The notes under the pieces were generated by a model that was not told the origin of the DNA, ran no database searches, and saw only the letters and a program-made list of their open reading frames with translations. 64,000 nt of DNA from Branchinecta lynchi (lineage: Eukaryota > Arthropoda > Branchiopoda > Anostraca > Branchinectidae). The stretch lies in the NCBI GenBank assembly GCA_023053575.1, contig JAKZAP010000018.1, positions 13,854,202 to 13,918,201 on the forward strand, written 5' to 3'. Positions 10,631-22,849 of the stretch are shown one piece after another (the stretch's first letter is position 1; the number at the start of each line of letters is the position of its first letter). Made by a program: the position numbers and the translations under genes.

Positions 10631-11930
10631 ACGAGAAACTCATTTCCACTCGCTATCAAATTAGTGATCCACTAACAGCAGTGGAGAAACAAACAGAAAC
10701 GTATAGTGAAAATATTGATCACGACTGGAAAACCCTCTTTGTTAAGTTTTAGGGTTAAAAGTTATATTGTGTATTTCGTAAGTTAATTCTCTTCTCCATA
10801 CTTTTTTTTTCTTTTTTCCTTATTATTTACTCCGTCTTTGTGCCTTGTTTATTTTGACGGCTCATAAATAACATCATCAACATCATCATAGGTAAGACAG
10901 GTTCTTTAAGAGATTTTTCCTAGGGCATAAATGATCGTGAAGCGAACCTGTCTGAAATCCGCTCAGATTTACACAAAGTGTCAACAGAACATAGAGAGGG
11001 AACTGGGTTAGTTTCTCAACAATTCGCGTTTCACTGCGACAGAAAAAGCAGGTATGCATGTGCAAGCTCTTTTGCTAGCTCATTAGCAAGAAATCCAAGA
11101 GCTACCAACACATGATTTTTCGCATTTGAGTTTTCGTACTGTTACTGTTACCCGAGGTTACGCCCCTCTATTAAACGGTCGGTCGGAGAGGAAGACTGGC
11201 AAATAAGTTTTTGCCGTATCCTGCCGATTCGTAGACCCAATTTTTACACAATTTCATCCAACATTTATTTCAGGTCATATCCCGGAAAGTGTATTAGTTA
11301 ATATGTTGTCGTTTTCGTGTTTTTCGGTAAATATTTTATTCACCTCTTCTAGCTTTAAAGTATTGGGAATTAAATTTGATCTGATTGAAATGCATCTGAC
11401 GGACTAGTTTTGTTTGAAATTAACCCAGAAGTGCTGACTACAAACTATAAATTTAAATTAGGCGTTGTTACGACCAGGACTACAATATGATTTTATTTGG
11501 TTTTATCCGTTTCTTGTATTGGAAATAATACGAATGGACCCAAACAAATACGACGAACCCCTTCAGCATTCTAAAAGGGTTCTTTTCCTGGGTCATGCTT
11601 GGGCCACGCACTCGAACGGGCTATCCGCACACTCTTTCCTTGACGAATTATGAATTCCTGGAGAAAAGGGTTCTTACTAACAGAGGGAAACAACCGAGGA
11701 CCAATGCCGAGACTTTACGACCCCTCTCTCATAAAAAATAGCACAAAAATACATTTTCTCCCGGCATCCCAAACCCACATATTATTCCACAATTAAAACT
11801 GACTAACCTTCAACAAGGGTTGGAACGCACCCGAAGCTCTTATCGCATTAACTAAATCACGTGATGACTACTATCCAACCGTAGCATGCCAAATAACAGC
11901 GGGACACGTCACATTTTAAAAACAAGCCAA
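10631..11930. other. Region downstream of the cytidylyltransferase stop
   Basis: On the minus strand this holds the 3' untranslated region and flank of the cytidylyltransferase gene. The nearest minus-strand AATAAA that I can see is near 11332-11338, about 0.6 kb after the stop; whether it is used is unknown. No other gene is recognised. Confidence 0.4.
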
Positions 11931-12030
11931 TCACAGGTGAACACTAGACGTCGGCATATCTTTGGCTTCATCTTCATCGTCAGAATATTCTTGCTGTTGT
12001 TCCTCGAATCTCCGGTGTTTGGGGAGGGGG
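11931..12030 (-). CDS. Pcyt1: Choline-phosphate cytidylyltransferase, terminal coding exon (acidic tail)
   Basis: The acceptor reads CTTCTTGTAG followed by C CCC CTC CCC AAA. The first base completes a serine codon begun by AG at the end of the exon at 14594-14709, so the phase is exact. The exon gives PLPKHRRFEEQQQEYSDDED, then EAKDMPTSSVHL and a TGA. A Ser/Pro-rich regulatory tail ending in an acidic stretch fits the C-terminus of this enzyme family (vertebrate forms end in an Asp/Glu cluster). The assignment rests on phase fit, position and composition, because this tail is poorly conserved between phyla. Confidence 0.8.
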
Positions 12031-13451
12031 CTACAAGAAGTGAACAAGTTATAATCTCCCTTAAAGGGCATGCTTCTATCTAAAGCAACTTCCCCGACCA
12101 CTCTCGATCCCGATACAGTAGATGTGTCCGTCATTTTTCATTTAACCTAATCCAACTGATCTTGGGGGCCGCGATCGGCTCTTCTTAATCCAAGACGGTG
12201 AATTTGGTGTGCCAACGGCCGACGGGCGAAACTATTGGAAAAAGTTGGCGTTACAAAGTCGTCCACAAACCAATGAAAAAATCATTACACCACCAGCGGC
12301 TCTACAGCACGTTGTCACTGGACAATGCGATTTAAGGTGTGACTGATTTTTTGGGCGGAATGAAGGGAGGGCGAATCGACGGGTGGGCGAACAGACGGGT
12401 TCCTGATCTCTGCAGGGGAGGTTGAAAGGCTCCCGGAACTTTCGTGACAAGCGTAACTGCTGAAGGGTGGACGTACCTAAATGAACTTTACAAGACAAAG
12501 CAGCACACACTCTTATTCGCCTTTTTCCAAAACAACCCTCCCAGCGGAAGGTAGGATTGGAAACGCTACTCCTAACGAAGGCGTAAAAATTAGTAAAGTT
12601 GGGCCTGATTAATTGGTAAAGAGATAAAACCATGGCAAGCTAACAGTTATAATCAATAAATATCGAGAACCGTGACACCAGGGTCAGAAATCCTAGCTTT
12701 GGCGGAATTTCAGGCGTCAATTCGAAGTAGCGCTTCCCACCGTACTCCGTCAAGAGCGCTTAAATGGAAAACCCCGGATTGCGTAGTTTTGATGTCACGA
12801 AACTCATTGGAGCTGAACAACTGATAAGAGTTCCGGATTCCCTGTGGGACAGCTAATTAAGAGACGAGTGGGTGTTTCTAAAAGAAAATCGAAGTCTCTA
12901 GAAACTAACCCCCCAAAAAAAGAAATATTGGTACATTTATGAAAACTAAATTAGGAAGGAAACGGACGAAGAGGTCAAAGTGAGCGAAGCGACGGGGAGG
13001 TACCGGAAATCGTGCGGCATGTCTAGGGATCAAACGAGTGGATTTGTTGGACTGAAACTTGGAAATTAGAACAGTCATTTGCCCCAGGCGATGCCAAAAA
13101 TGCTCAGACTTGTTTTTAGTATCAAAGGAGACAAATAGCCAAAGAGAGATTTCGTCAGAAAGCGAGTCAGGAGGCCTAAGGCTGGAGGGGACTCTAAATT
13201 TCTCAGCTCCAAAATTATGTGGGCCAAACCCGACTCGACCTCATGGTGTATAGCAGGATAGCGGAGTAAGAAATTCCTAAAACTGTGTTTTGGCTACTAA
13301 TGAATGAAATGATCGTTTTAATTTAAAATAAAAACTATCACAGCAAAATGCCAAATTCGTTTCTTCGTGTCAAACGTCAAAAATACACTGAATGAAATAT
13401 AAATTATCAAAAATTAAACATTGTCATAAAACAAACTCAATTTGCATTAGA
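12031..13451 (-). other. Last intron of the cytidylyltransferase gene
   Basis: The intron runs from 14593 down to 12031 on the minus strand. This part holds no repeat family that I recognise and no supported exon. The ORF at 12232-12633 has no protein-like features. Confidence 0.5.
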
Positions 13452-14003
13452 TCATTCAGTGAAACTAGGCACGAAACTTTTCTTGAACCGGTCAGTGCGG
13501 CAATGAATTGGGGCGAGCTTTGGGACCTTCACTGCTACTGCTCTAGGTTGGCGAAATCTCTCGGGTAAATGGGGACTAGGGAGGAGGGAACGGTGCACGG
13601 GGTGGGAAAGGAGTTTTAGGCCAAAAGTCTGGCAAAGGTGCTCTCTCCTCTCTGCAAGCGTTTGCAGCCGAAGTTCCTTTAGCAGAAAAGAGTAAGGTAA
13701 TCTGGCTTCACCATAAATGATACGTAGTGCACGTTTTTGTACCCGCTCGATCCGATCCTTCTCCCCTTGGGTGAGACCGTAATGCCATGCTGGACAAGCA
13801 TATTCAAGAAGGGGGCGCACGAAAGAACAGTAGATTTTTACAAGCTTATCTTTAGGCTTTAAAACTTTGATCATGGCAAGTGCTGCGTTAGCTTTTTTTG
13901 TTATATTTGAAGTGTGTGCATGCCAAGAAAGGTCTGAGGAAATCGTTACACCGAGAAGTTGAATTTTATCTGAAATGAGATAGGGGGCTTGCAGTGTTTT
14001 CAT
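13452..14003 (-). mobile_element. LINE reverse-transcriptase C-terminal fragment
   Basis: 183 codons. LLGVTISSDLSWHAHTSNIT, KANAALAMIK, FVRPLLEYACPAWHYGLT and ERVQKRALRII are the classic C-terminal blocks of CR1/L2/jockey-type LINE polymerases. The catalytic core is absent, so this is a 5'-truncated insertion inside the last cytidylyltransferase intron, in the same orientation as the gene. Confidence 0.9.
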
Positions 14004-14164
14004 TACGAGCTGAAATGTAGGAGTTACTTTTTGGGCCCTCCGTATTACGTGACCACGATTAAAGCAAATTAATATCGACGAATCAGCCGCTTACCGCGAA
14101 CACCGACTACAGAGTCATTCTTTCCAGTGCAGTTGGCTTTCTGTATCTGCCTTAAAGTCTTAGA

Positions 14165-14505
14165 TATAATAGTAAAGCAATCTACTTCCGTAATCACTCC
14201 ATATATTCCTAAGACCGGAGACCCCAATTTTTTACGGTATATTCTAACCCCTCTAACAAAACCACGCAATTTTCTCACTTGCCGCGTTTTGCTACCTTCG
14301 ATGCATATCACGCTGTCGACGGCTGTCTCGAGAAGTTTTTCCATCAGAAACACCGGTTTTGTAAATTGTTTCCCTGTTTTCGCTATAAGTCAACGGGTAA
14401 CGGAAAAGGCTTAAAACAGCCAAATCCGCGGGTTATTTTTCGAAAGCACAGGCTAATTTTAAAGTATTCAAATATTTTAAAATACTGTACGTTGAAGAGT
14501 AAATA
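14165..14505 (-). repeat. Family C dispersed repeat, inverted copy
   Basis: Minus-strand match to the copies at 8625 and 10315, including the AGTATTTAAAATA-like start and GCATCGAAGGTAGCAAAACG. It ends about 90 bp from the cytidylyltransferase exon at 14594. Confidence 0.65.
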
Positions 14506-14593
14506 GTGCGAGGGGTCCTTTAAGCATATCTGTAATAAAAGGTTTGAGAAACAAACAGAACAGGACTACAAATCTGAAGACCAAAGTACTAAC

Positions 14594-14709
14594 CTGCCAG
14601 TTACACTTCTTGAGTCGTCATCATCGTCACCACAATCACTGCGACCGGGACTTGACGGTGGGCTCAGGGCGTTCTTTATCCGACCTTTACCCTCGTTCCA
14701 GATATTGCT
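14594..14709 (-). CDS. Pcyt1: Choline-phosphate cytidylyltransferase, exon with end of lipid-binding region
   Basis: The acceptor is CTCGTTTAG. The exon reads SNIWNEGKGRIKNALSPPSS, then PGRSDCGDDDDDSRSVTG, and leaves two bases (AG) before the donor GTTAGT. It joins in phase 0 to the preceding exon's ...GREGRL, giving GREGRLSNIWNEGKGRI. This aligns residue for residue with the family's end of domain M (vertebrate G-P-E-G-A-L ... E-G-K-G-R). The SPPSSPGRS stretch is the start of the proline-directed phosphorylation region, which in this family tunes membrane binding. Confidence 0.93.
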
Positions 14710-15814
14710 CTAAACGAGAAAGCGGATATTCAGAAACAAAAACTAAGCGATAATTATAACTGATAATTACAGACGTCCGATTTGTCTTATCGGAGAGGAC
14801 ACTGATGGCGAACTGTAAATAGACATTTTATTCCTGGCGGGCTACGTAAGAAGGTACGCTGAACTGTTCCCTTTCCTGCCTCACCCAGCGTACAAACTAG
14901 CGGGTCCGCTGGCACTCAGCGGGCGGCACGCTGGCAAATAAAACGACTTCGGGCCCCCTGCGCCTTCCCAGCGTTCGACCCGTTGGCGAATAAAAAGACA
15001 ACGAATAGTCCGCTGTAATATGAACTCTAAACAAAACGCAACTCAGATCAGTTTCAAGGGGGTGGGGGTGGGGTTGCTCTTCCCTGGTGTATTGACCCCG
15101 ACCAAACAACGCTATTAAAATTGTGGTAGAATATGTGAGGGGAATTTAAATAGGAGTTACTTTATTTATGTGTGGCAGGATCATTATGTTTTCAATGCAT
15201 TACCATATTTGTGTGCCATGTATATACAGATATGTGTATGGCAAATTCGAGGCTAAATAAACAATATTCTATTCTATTATTCTTTTCTATTCATAATCTC
15301 AAATTTACGTGGGCCTAACAGTACGAAAGCTCTACCGGTGAACTACCAGAACCATAGGAAGGCTTAAGGTACTTCCTTAATCATGCCCGATGTGTGGTAG
15401 TATGAATGAGAATTTAAAGCTAGCTTTTGACAGTTGAAATTGAAAGTTGCAGTGCTTCCTAACGTCGAGGGGAAGGACCCATGTTCTACTTTTCTTCTTC
15501 CTGTGAGTTGACAGACAATAGCCTTATCCTGGTGTAATTATTCCCCTTCTTCCTTGATAAGTTTCGACGTTTGGAGCCTTGTTCGATTATAAATACTTGG
15601 GCGAGTGAAGAATACGCCGCTCATAAAATCCAATGGCGAATTGCAGCCAGATGCGCTACAGAATCACACGTGAGATCTTAGTATAGGTTATCTGAACGGT
15701 GGACAAGCGATTAGGCTTTCGGTTCACACCTAGTCGCGCATTAGACCCGTGGAAAAGTCAACCAGCACACAGCACTGAAGTCGGAAGCTAGAACTGAAAA
15801 AAAAAAAAAATATT
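14710..15814 (-). other. Cytidylyltransferase intron, no distinct feature
   Basis: Unique-looking sequence at the end of the 9.5-kb intron (24194-14710). It contains a TTCTATTCTATTATTC-type low-complexity patch near 15265-15295. Confidence 0.4.
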
Positions 15815-16125
15815 CCTTGAGCCCAAGGTGACTTTAAAACATACATTCAAATAATGCATATAATGGATACGTCATCTACGATGCGTTGCCAGAGATATTT
15901 CGGCCCTTCTTGGAAAGGGTCCTCGTCAGGCTGTCAATCTTCAGAGTCAACGTCGGGAACCTGCAATAACTCGACCAAAACAATAGATGTGAATGTGTAA
16001 ACTCGTATATTAAACGGCTTCCTTCCTCGACATTGGTCCTGAAGATTGACAGCCTGACGAGGACCCTTTCCAAGAAGGGCCAAAATATAGCTTTCAAATG
16101 TATTATTTTTATGCATTATTTGGAT
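15815..16125. mobile_element. Inverted pair of hammerhead-bearing terminal units (Penelope-type)
   Basis: On the minus strand at about 15870-15945 and on the plus strand at about 16033-16095 the same unit appears head to head. Each has TTGACAGCCTGACGAGGACC followed by CTTTCCAAGAAGGGCC. The flanks carry TTCAAATAATGCATA on one side and GCATTATTTG on the other, and TTCCTTGAGCCCAAGGTGAC near 15812. Minus copy: core CTGACGA, GAAA and TATC intact, stem I weak. Plus copy: GAAA changed to AAAA, so it is inactive. Related to the 29.2, 36.3 and 36.9 kb units. Confidence 0.75.
15882..15942 (-). ncRNA. Hammerhead ribozyme motif, core intact
   Basis: The minus strand reads CTGACGA (15929-15923), a stem II of GG/CCCTT paired with AAGGG/CC, then GAA and AUAUC ending at 15894. 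The conserved core nucleotides are all present. The stem I arms (GACAGC against TCTGGC) pair poorly, so activity is doubtful. Confidence 0.55.
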
Positions 16126-16416
16126 ATAGACCTAAAAAACTTGATGAAGTTTGATAACACTAAAGTTGGTTAGAGCACAAATAGAGGCATATGCATTTTA
16201 AACAGTTTTAAACATAGCTAGGCCTAAGAGGAATTGAAAAAAGCCAAACAAACCTGGATAAACATACACGAAGAAATAATGTGTCATTATTTACTTTATG
16301 GATTTAGCGGTCAAAAAAGAACTAATCTTGAAGAAATTTTATGAAGGGCGTATGGGTGTGCAGCGTCTTGGGAAGCAGTTTGCAAATATAAATAGTTGAC
16401 GAGATTCCACAGGGTA

Positions 16417-16587
16417 CACTGTAACAAATATCTCCGAGTACGGATTAATTTTAACTGCAGTATTTGCTACTGCGATTGATCTTATCTCTACTGGAATAAG
16501 ATTGATCAGAGAATTCGAGATAATCTTATCTCAATAGAGACAAGATTACTCCCAGCAGCAAATCCTGCAAGATTTTTTTTTACAGTG
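16417..16587. mobile_element. TA-flanked MITE, CACTGTAA termini, copy 1
   Basis: Flanked by TA on both sides (16415-16416 and 16588-16589). The ends are CACTGTAACAAA and TTTTTTTTTACAGTG. Inside, CTGCAGTATTTGCTACTG with GATCTTATCTCTACTG is mirrored by CAATAGAGACAAGATTAC and CAGCAGCAAATCCTGCAAGA. The same element lies at 42342-42511. TA target sites suggest a Tc1/mariner-related non-autonomous element. Confidence 0.85.
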
Positions 16588-17988
16588 TAGCCAATTAGGA
16601 TAGGTGCCTCTAGGGTGTCATTTTTTTCATGTATGATTTTTGTTTTTTCATGTTTGACTAGTTGTTTTAAATTCTTTCTAAACTTGCCATGGCAGTTGGC
16701 TCTTAGCACAAATAAAATCTTAACTTCCTACGCCATTCAACCGAGATTGAGGAAATAAGCCTGTTCTTACTGTTACCTTAGACGAAACAACGTTGAATAA
16801 GCCAAAAACATCAACAACGAACGGTTAAAATAAAATATACAAAACATATCACAGTTACGGACTAAAAAGGTTAAAGCTGGCTACCCTGGAAGAGAGACGA
16901 ACCCGCCTTAGCATCGACTAAGGTATTTAAAACCCTATCTGTTCCCGATTACGTAATATTCTCCCTCCCCCGAGAGAAATCCCACAAAATCCCAAAACTA
17001 GCACCTGTGGCCCTTCTTCATGAAAGATATAAAGATATATGAGTTGTACCATTATTCATAATTTTTCTATGACGAAAAGGTCAAATTTGGCGGCTGCTTT
17101 TGAAAAATATTCTATTCTAACACTGCGTCTGTAACTGTTCCCTTGACCCCACATAGAAGTGCTCCATAAACCCCAACTCCCAAACCAGGTTATGGCTTTG
17201 CGTCTTTATCTGAGAATGTCTGTTTGGAACCATGCTCAAATGCATAACTGTGACTGATGAGTCAACAAAATTAATTGGCACGTAGAATTATTTTTTCTAA
17301 CGTGTTGACAGAATCGAGAGCAGAAAGCTTCGGATATTTCCGGTTGCCAACAGAATGTGATAGCATGTAGCGTTTGATTCTCTTCCTATATCGATCTAAC
17401 GATGTATGCGCTGTACGAGGTCCGGAAAAATTAATATTCTCTTTTTTAAATTGTTTTAAGTGAAATTTTTGTATTGATGACCAAAAAAGGATTAGTCTCA
17501 TCTAACAAGATGAACTGATACGCAGGCCAAAGTGCAACGCCAAACGAAAATCAAACGAAATATATTACAGGACCCCGGAAGGTTACAATTGACTCGGAAA
17601 GAATATATAATCTTTTTTTTTGTTCGTCTTCTCAACAAGTGAAAGTTGGCTTGATAACCGACCAAAAGTGATTAGCATGACGTACACGATTAGCATGACG
17701 TACACGAGATAAAATGATCCGAAGCCCAGAGTGTAAGGGCGACAGAAAATCAGAGTTCAGACAAAAAAAAATAGGCTACAGGATCAAGGACGTCTTATAT
17801 CATTATCCTTTTTACTGAGGACTAAGTTTTCTTTGTTAGATCTCTGGTGGATTAAACCACCTTATTCTGCTTTCAAAACAGCTACTTATATCAGCCAAAA
17901 GATCAATTACTTGAAGTTCGGGAATCTAATCATCTTATTAAATACGGAACGAAAATTTTTCCACCGAAACCGAAGAGCATGGCTCATT
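16588..17988. other. Intron sequence with a short tandem duplication
   Basis: No exon is recognised. At 17672-17708 an 18-bp unit, GATTAGCATGACGTACAC, occurs twice in tandem. ORFs here look random. Confidence 0.45.
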
Positions 17989-19190
17989 CTGACCGTGTTC
18001 CACCCTTCTAACAATAGAAACTATTAGTTACTATTTCCGTTCCAACCTCGTGAAAAGTTACTACGTTGACCGTTCCAACCTTCTCGAAATAGTAACTAAT
18101 AGAGCGTGTCCGAATCCAGTCGCCCGGGAAAACTTCGCACATAATTGTGCAATTAATGTCGCGAAAGTGTCCAAATTAGATAGTCTCATTTCTTCTGTGA
18201 AAAGTGGAGACTTTGCGTTTCAGCAGAAGAAAACAAAAACTTTGAGTAATACGATAGTGAAAAATCGGCAGACGCTCCGCATAATTAGGGGTTGAAAACC
18301 CGCGCGTACTCTCATCGCGACCACCGATGGGGCCTTACAAATCCTTTGGAATGTGATTTTTGATGACTCTGGGGAAAGTAAGCAGTCTGTTGTTTGAGGA
18401 ATTAGGTCAAACTTGAGGAGTTTCAGGTCATTTCAGTTCAAACTCTTTCAGACAAACGTGAACACAGCACCGTTTTTACACTAAGCTTTCCAGGATTTGC
18501 ATAGGATTGTGAGAAAAGGTAGAACCATTCTAATTTACACTTCTGATCTATTTCTGCCTAATATTTTTTGTTGTTGGAAAAGTAAAAAACTAAGTACATT
18601 ATCCTGTCAGCCCACAGTGAAACAAGCACCGTATTATTTTTGATGATGGCAATTTTTTTTTTTTTTATTTATTAGTTCAAATGAATTTAATCTGTTGGGT
18701 TTTTTTTACCTTCAAACAACCATCTGTACTATTTATTTTAGTGTTTTCAGGCCATTTTCCACTAGAAAATTCCTACTATTCATTTTTACGTATCGTCACT
18801 TCAGTGCGCCTTCCGCTTCTTCCTGAAAATTCCGCATAAAATGCTGCATCGTCGCAGCATTTCTCATGACATTTTTGGCGGTACTAATTGCACGTAAAGT
18901 TTCACAAAAATTCTAGTCCGAAACCAAAACGTTGCAAAAATTGCAGAGTTAATGTAGCATTTTCTGTTCAAAAGTTGAATTCGGACACGCTCATAGTGAC
19001 TATTTGCTTACCATGCTCGGAAGAGTAGTAAGCGTAGTAACTACGCATCTCTGTAACGTGATTGGCCTGACTCACCCGTGGCGTGATATTCTGCTGGAAA
19101 ACAGAAAAATCGTTCCAACCTTGACGGAAAAAAGCCAGAATTCGTGACATCATGCGTAGTAACTACGGTAAGTAGGATGGAACACGCTCA
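17989..19190. mobile_element. AGAGCGTGTTCC MITE, split by a nested insertion
   Basis: The left part (17989-18098) and right part (19003-19190) are the two halves of the element at 7210-7485. Left end GACCGTGTTCCACCC, right end GGATGGAACACGCTC. ATTCT is present on both outer sides, a possible target duplication. The middle is the nested element listed next. Confidence 0.8.
18099..18994. mobile_element. Nested element with GAGCGTGTCCGAAT terminal repeats
   Basis: About 0.9 kb. The left end is ATAGAGCGTGTCCGAATCC and the right end AATTCGGACACGCTCAT. It is flanked by AGTAACTA (18091-18098) and AGTGACTA (18995-19002), an 8-bp target duplication with one difference, consistent with a hAT-type insertion into the older MITE. 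No transposase ORF is visible. Confidence 0.8.
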
Positions 19191-20282
19191 TTCTATGTGA
19201 TACCTTATTTTCAGAATTTGAGAAGAGAACAAGGGTTTCCGTCAAGGTATAGAAGGAAGAGGTGAATTCACTTCCGAGATTCAGGGATGTACAACAAACC
19301 CGGAAGAAAAAGTTCATCCGACGAAAATCGGTTATATGAATAACGGAGCAACGAAGTAACGCATTGTCAACGGGTCTTCAAGCCTATTTAAGGGAACAGA
19401 TATCGGGTAACTAAACTGTCGTATCCCTATTTGGTTAAATTTAGATCAGGTAGAGTGAGGCCAAGAAAGGCCGTAGCAAAGCTTCTGCTGAGTAACTGCT
19501 CGCTGAGGTTGAAATCGGACACTAAATTTTGGGCTACTGAGACTAAAATTAGTGGTTAACTATTAATCAGTCTTGTGGTCATTCAGCTACAGGGATCCGT
19601 GGTGACAACCACATAACCGCAACTCCTATACGGGAGTTAGCAGCAAGAAGGCAATCGGGAGTATCATCATTTTTGTGGTGCAGACCAAACAACTTAGGCC
19701 AAATTGGGCAAATTGTCTCAATCTCCTGAGCTACAACTTACAGAGAACCACTATTACAAATCAAATAAAATGTTATTTATCAAAATTAAAATTTGCCAAA
19801 TTTAATTTGTCTAGAGTAGGAGCCGGGTTCGTTGACCGAAATTTTCAAGTTCAAATTCGGAGTCGGAGTCGAAACCGGGTTCGCTGGTTAAAATTTACTC
19901 TAATACATATATGATGTTCTATACACAATCGATGGTAGCTTACTAAGCTCCCAGCAAGTTTTCAACTTTAGTTCAATATAATTCCCTGATATACGTTCCT
20001 TGACATGTGAGGACTAACGTACACTTATTGCAGCGTACTATCCAGCGGAAATTCTTGAATCAATACGACCAGCTTTACCTCGTCACCCGTGGATCCAGAA
20101 TAATATAATGTAAACAGTTTCAACAATCTATATATATATTATGTAAGAAGTCTGCTAATTATGTGAGGAGAGGGACAGAATAGTGATCACGCCCTAAATA
20201 ACCACACGACAGCAACAGAAAAAAAAAAAAAAAAAATCAGGGACGACAGCAGAGTGGAACAAAATGGTCATAGAGAAAAATC
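19191..20282. other. Intron sequence, weak repeat fragments only
   Basis: Near 19380-19450 is the small dispersed fragment also present at 8030-8130 and 27840-27930. The rest is A+T-rich and unassigned. Confidence 0.4.
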
Positions 20283-20370
20283 GATATTCCTTCAGCCCAA
20301 GCTGACTGCGAATCATATTTGACGGTGCAAAATGTTTTGCATCTACATTTTGCACCGTCAAATATAGAGA
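20283..20370. repeat. Penelope-type terminal sequence with a perfect palindrome
   Basis: ATTCCTTCAGCCCAAGCTGAC is the mirrored outer end of the hammerhead-bearing units. It leads into a hairpin: a 20-bp arm at 20315-20334 (ATATTTGACGGTGCAAAATG), an 11-bp spacer, and the exact complementary arm at 20346-20365. TTTGACGGTGCAAAA resembles TTTGACAGTGCAAAA at the left end of the Penelope remnant at 41.1 kb. Confidence 0.75.
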
Positions 20371-20980
20371 AAAGTCAATTAGCAAATAAACACTCAATTG
20401 AAAACATGAGACAAGTTATTAGTGGAGTGTTCCTTGGAACAATCCACTATTGCGAGCGCTGTAGCTAATGAACAAGAGGTTTAAAGGGTAGGACTGGCAG
20501 GCAGACCATTCAGTGTTCGAACAAATGCTATTAGTGCAAGATCTTCAACATTTCCTTATAGTTGCGGTTTGTTTACATTTAAAGCTTTTAAAGGGGGGTG
20601 ATTACAAGGTTATTTTAATACCTGTTTGGTTACTGGGGAAGAGAAATGTCTTGGTTCTAAAGCTGTTTGTATATAAATGTGATAAACATTTTACTTTTAC
20701 ACTCCACGTCTGAGCGCTTGCGCACTTGTTTTAGAGTTAACCTACAGATCTGTCTGCTTATATTATTTTAAAGCTTTAAGGTTGAATGATTGATTGAGTG
20801 AAAAATTAAGAGATTTTAATGTTATGTATGATTAGAGAATTTTGTGGATAGGGTAGTATAGGAAAACCAAGTAAATAAATAAAGTATCGTGTATGAGAAT
20901 GTTTTCTTGAAAAATGTAAAGTTTGAAAAATAGTTTTTTTTTTATTAGAGTATTGGAAAGTATAAAAGCACAGCAGTTTT
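20371..20980. other. Intron sequence, unassigned
   Basis: T-rich, no feature that I can support. An A/T homopolymer lies at 20937-20945. Confidence 0.35.
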
Positions 20981-22686
20981 TATAGCACTTGAGCTTACTC
21001 AAGTGCCATATAGCGATCGTAATGTCTGTCTGTCTGTCGGTCAGTCCGTATTTTGCTAGTTTGGGCACTTCCAGATGACCTAGGACGATAAAACTTGGCA
21101 CGCATATCAGGGACCCAACCGGATTAACTTGGAAATAATCACTTCCCCGATTCGACCATCAATGGGGGAGTGGCAAGATGGGGAATCTAGAAATTAGTAA
21201 CATTCATAACTTTGGAACGGATAATCCGGCGTGCATTAAACTTGACAGTTATCAAGACCAAGTGTCTTGGATGTTCATTGTTAAATTTGGATCGGATACG
21301 ATAACTGGGGGGGGGGGGGGGCTGGAGGGGGACACCGGAAATCTCTTGAAACGCTTTTTCTAGTTTTTTTTTTCAAACCCCTACCCCTTTGTTCACATTC
21401 CGCCTGGATGAGTCATTCTTTGCTTAAATTCGTTCGAAGAGAGCTAGAGCAATCGAAGGTCGAAGGGGTTGGTATAATATGTTGTTGAACCTTAGTAGGG
21501 GTTGATATAGATTAGGGGGTGCTAGGATGATGAAACGTGGCAGACGTATCAGGGACCCGAGCAAACCAACCTGGCAATAAAAAGTTTCCCGATCCGGCCA
21601 TCTGGGGGGGGGGAGGGGGAATCCGGAAAATTGGTGGTTTGTAACTTTTGAACGGGTGATCGGATTGAAATGAAACTTAATACCTGAATAAATGACATAT
21701 CCTTGATGTTCCATTTGAAGTCCGAACTGGACTCCACAGCTATGGAGGAGTTGGGGGGGGGGGGGGACGGGAAATCCCGAGAAACGATTAGAATGGAGGG
21801 ATCGGAGTGAAACTTGCTGGGAATAAAAAGCATCTGCTCCAGATAAATCGCTTACACATCAGTACTGGATCCGGATACTTTGGGGAAGGGGGGTGGAGGG
21901 GTGTTTCCCGGAATTCCGGTGATGGCGGTACTGGGGATTTTCACGACGAAACTTGGGAGGCGTATCAGGCCCTATCAAACCGACTTGTAAATAAAAATTT
22001 ACTCGATCCGATAGTCGTGGGGGAGTAGAGGAAGGGGGAATCCGGAATATTGAGTCGTGCGTAACTTTGGAACGGGTGATCGGATTTGAGTGAAATTTTG
22101 TAACTGAACAGAGAACATGTCTCTGGTGATCTTCTTCATGTCCATACCGGATCCGACAACAACTGGGGGGGGGGGATACGTGACCGGCTTAGACCGGAGA
22201 GATCGGGATGGAACTTTGTGGGAATAACTAACAGATGCTCCGGATAAATCATTTACAGAATCGGATTGGCTCAGGCGACTCTCCAGTTTAAGGGGGAGAC
22301 CGGAATTCCGGTGATCGCGAGTAAAGGTACTTCCAGGTGTGCTAGGACGATGAAGTTAGAAATTCGACAAGATTGGCTTAGAAATCGCCACTTTCCAAAT
22401 CCGACCATTCCTTAAAGTACCAATCATGACTGCAAATTGAGAAAAAAAAAATTTAAGCAAAATATGCATTTTCATGGTCCCCATGAGCCCATTACCATTT
22501 TTAAACGTACTTGATATAGATGTCGAAACCATATTGAAGACCATTTAACCGCCCAACGAAGAAGAGGAGTTCTTGAAATGCCTTTTACAGTACAAATATT
22601 CGACTCTGTACAAAACTCCCAAACAAAAAACTCCCGCCAACATTTTGCCTATTCTTGCAAGTGCCATATGAGCTTTCAGCTCTTGT
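20981..22686 (-). repeat. Family A modular repeat, full-length copy
   Basis: Its terminal hairpin (TATAGCACTTGAG and CTCAAGTGCCATA, at 20981-21009) lies at the low-coordinate end. It is followed by a CTGTCTGTCTGTCGGTC stretch, then repeated modules with GATGAAACTTGG, AACGGGTGATCGGA and runs of G at 21307, 21605, 21752 and 22165. The GTGCCATATGAGCTTTCAGC / TCTTGTTT end is at 22661-22686. Minus-strand relative of 29735-32450. Confidence 0.85.
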
Positions 22687-22849
22687 TTTAAGACGAAAGT
22701 GTACGTGACGTTAAAGAAAGGTAAACCGTTATGATGAAAGTTGTCCTTTAACTAGGTCAAACAAGATTTACCGAATATTTTATTTTACCTTATACGACCT
22801 ATTTAGCTTGCTAACGAATTGGGTATTAAAAACTATATTCTAAAAAAGT

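Noticed and set aside
12232..12633. 133-residue minus-strand ORF
   Set aside because: No motif and no splice partner; lies in the last cytidylyltransferase intron.
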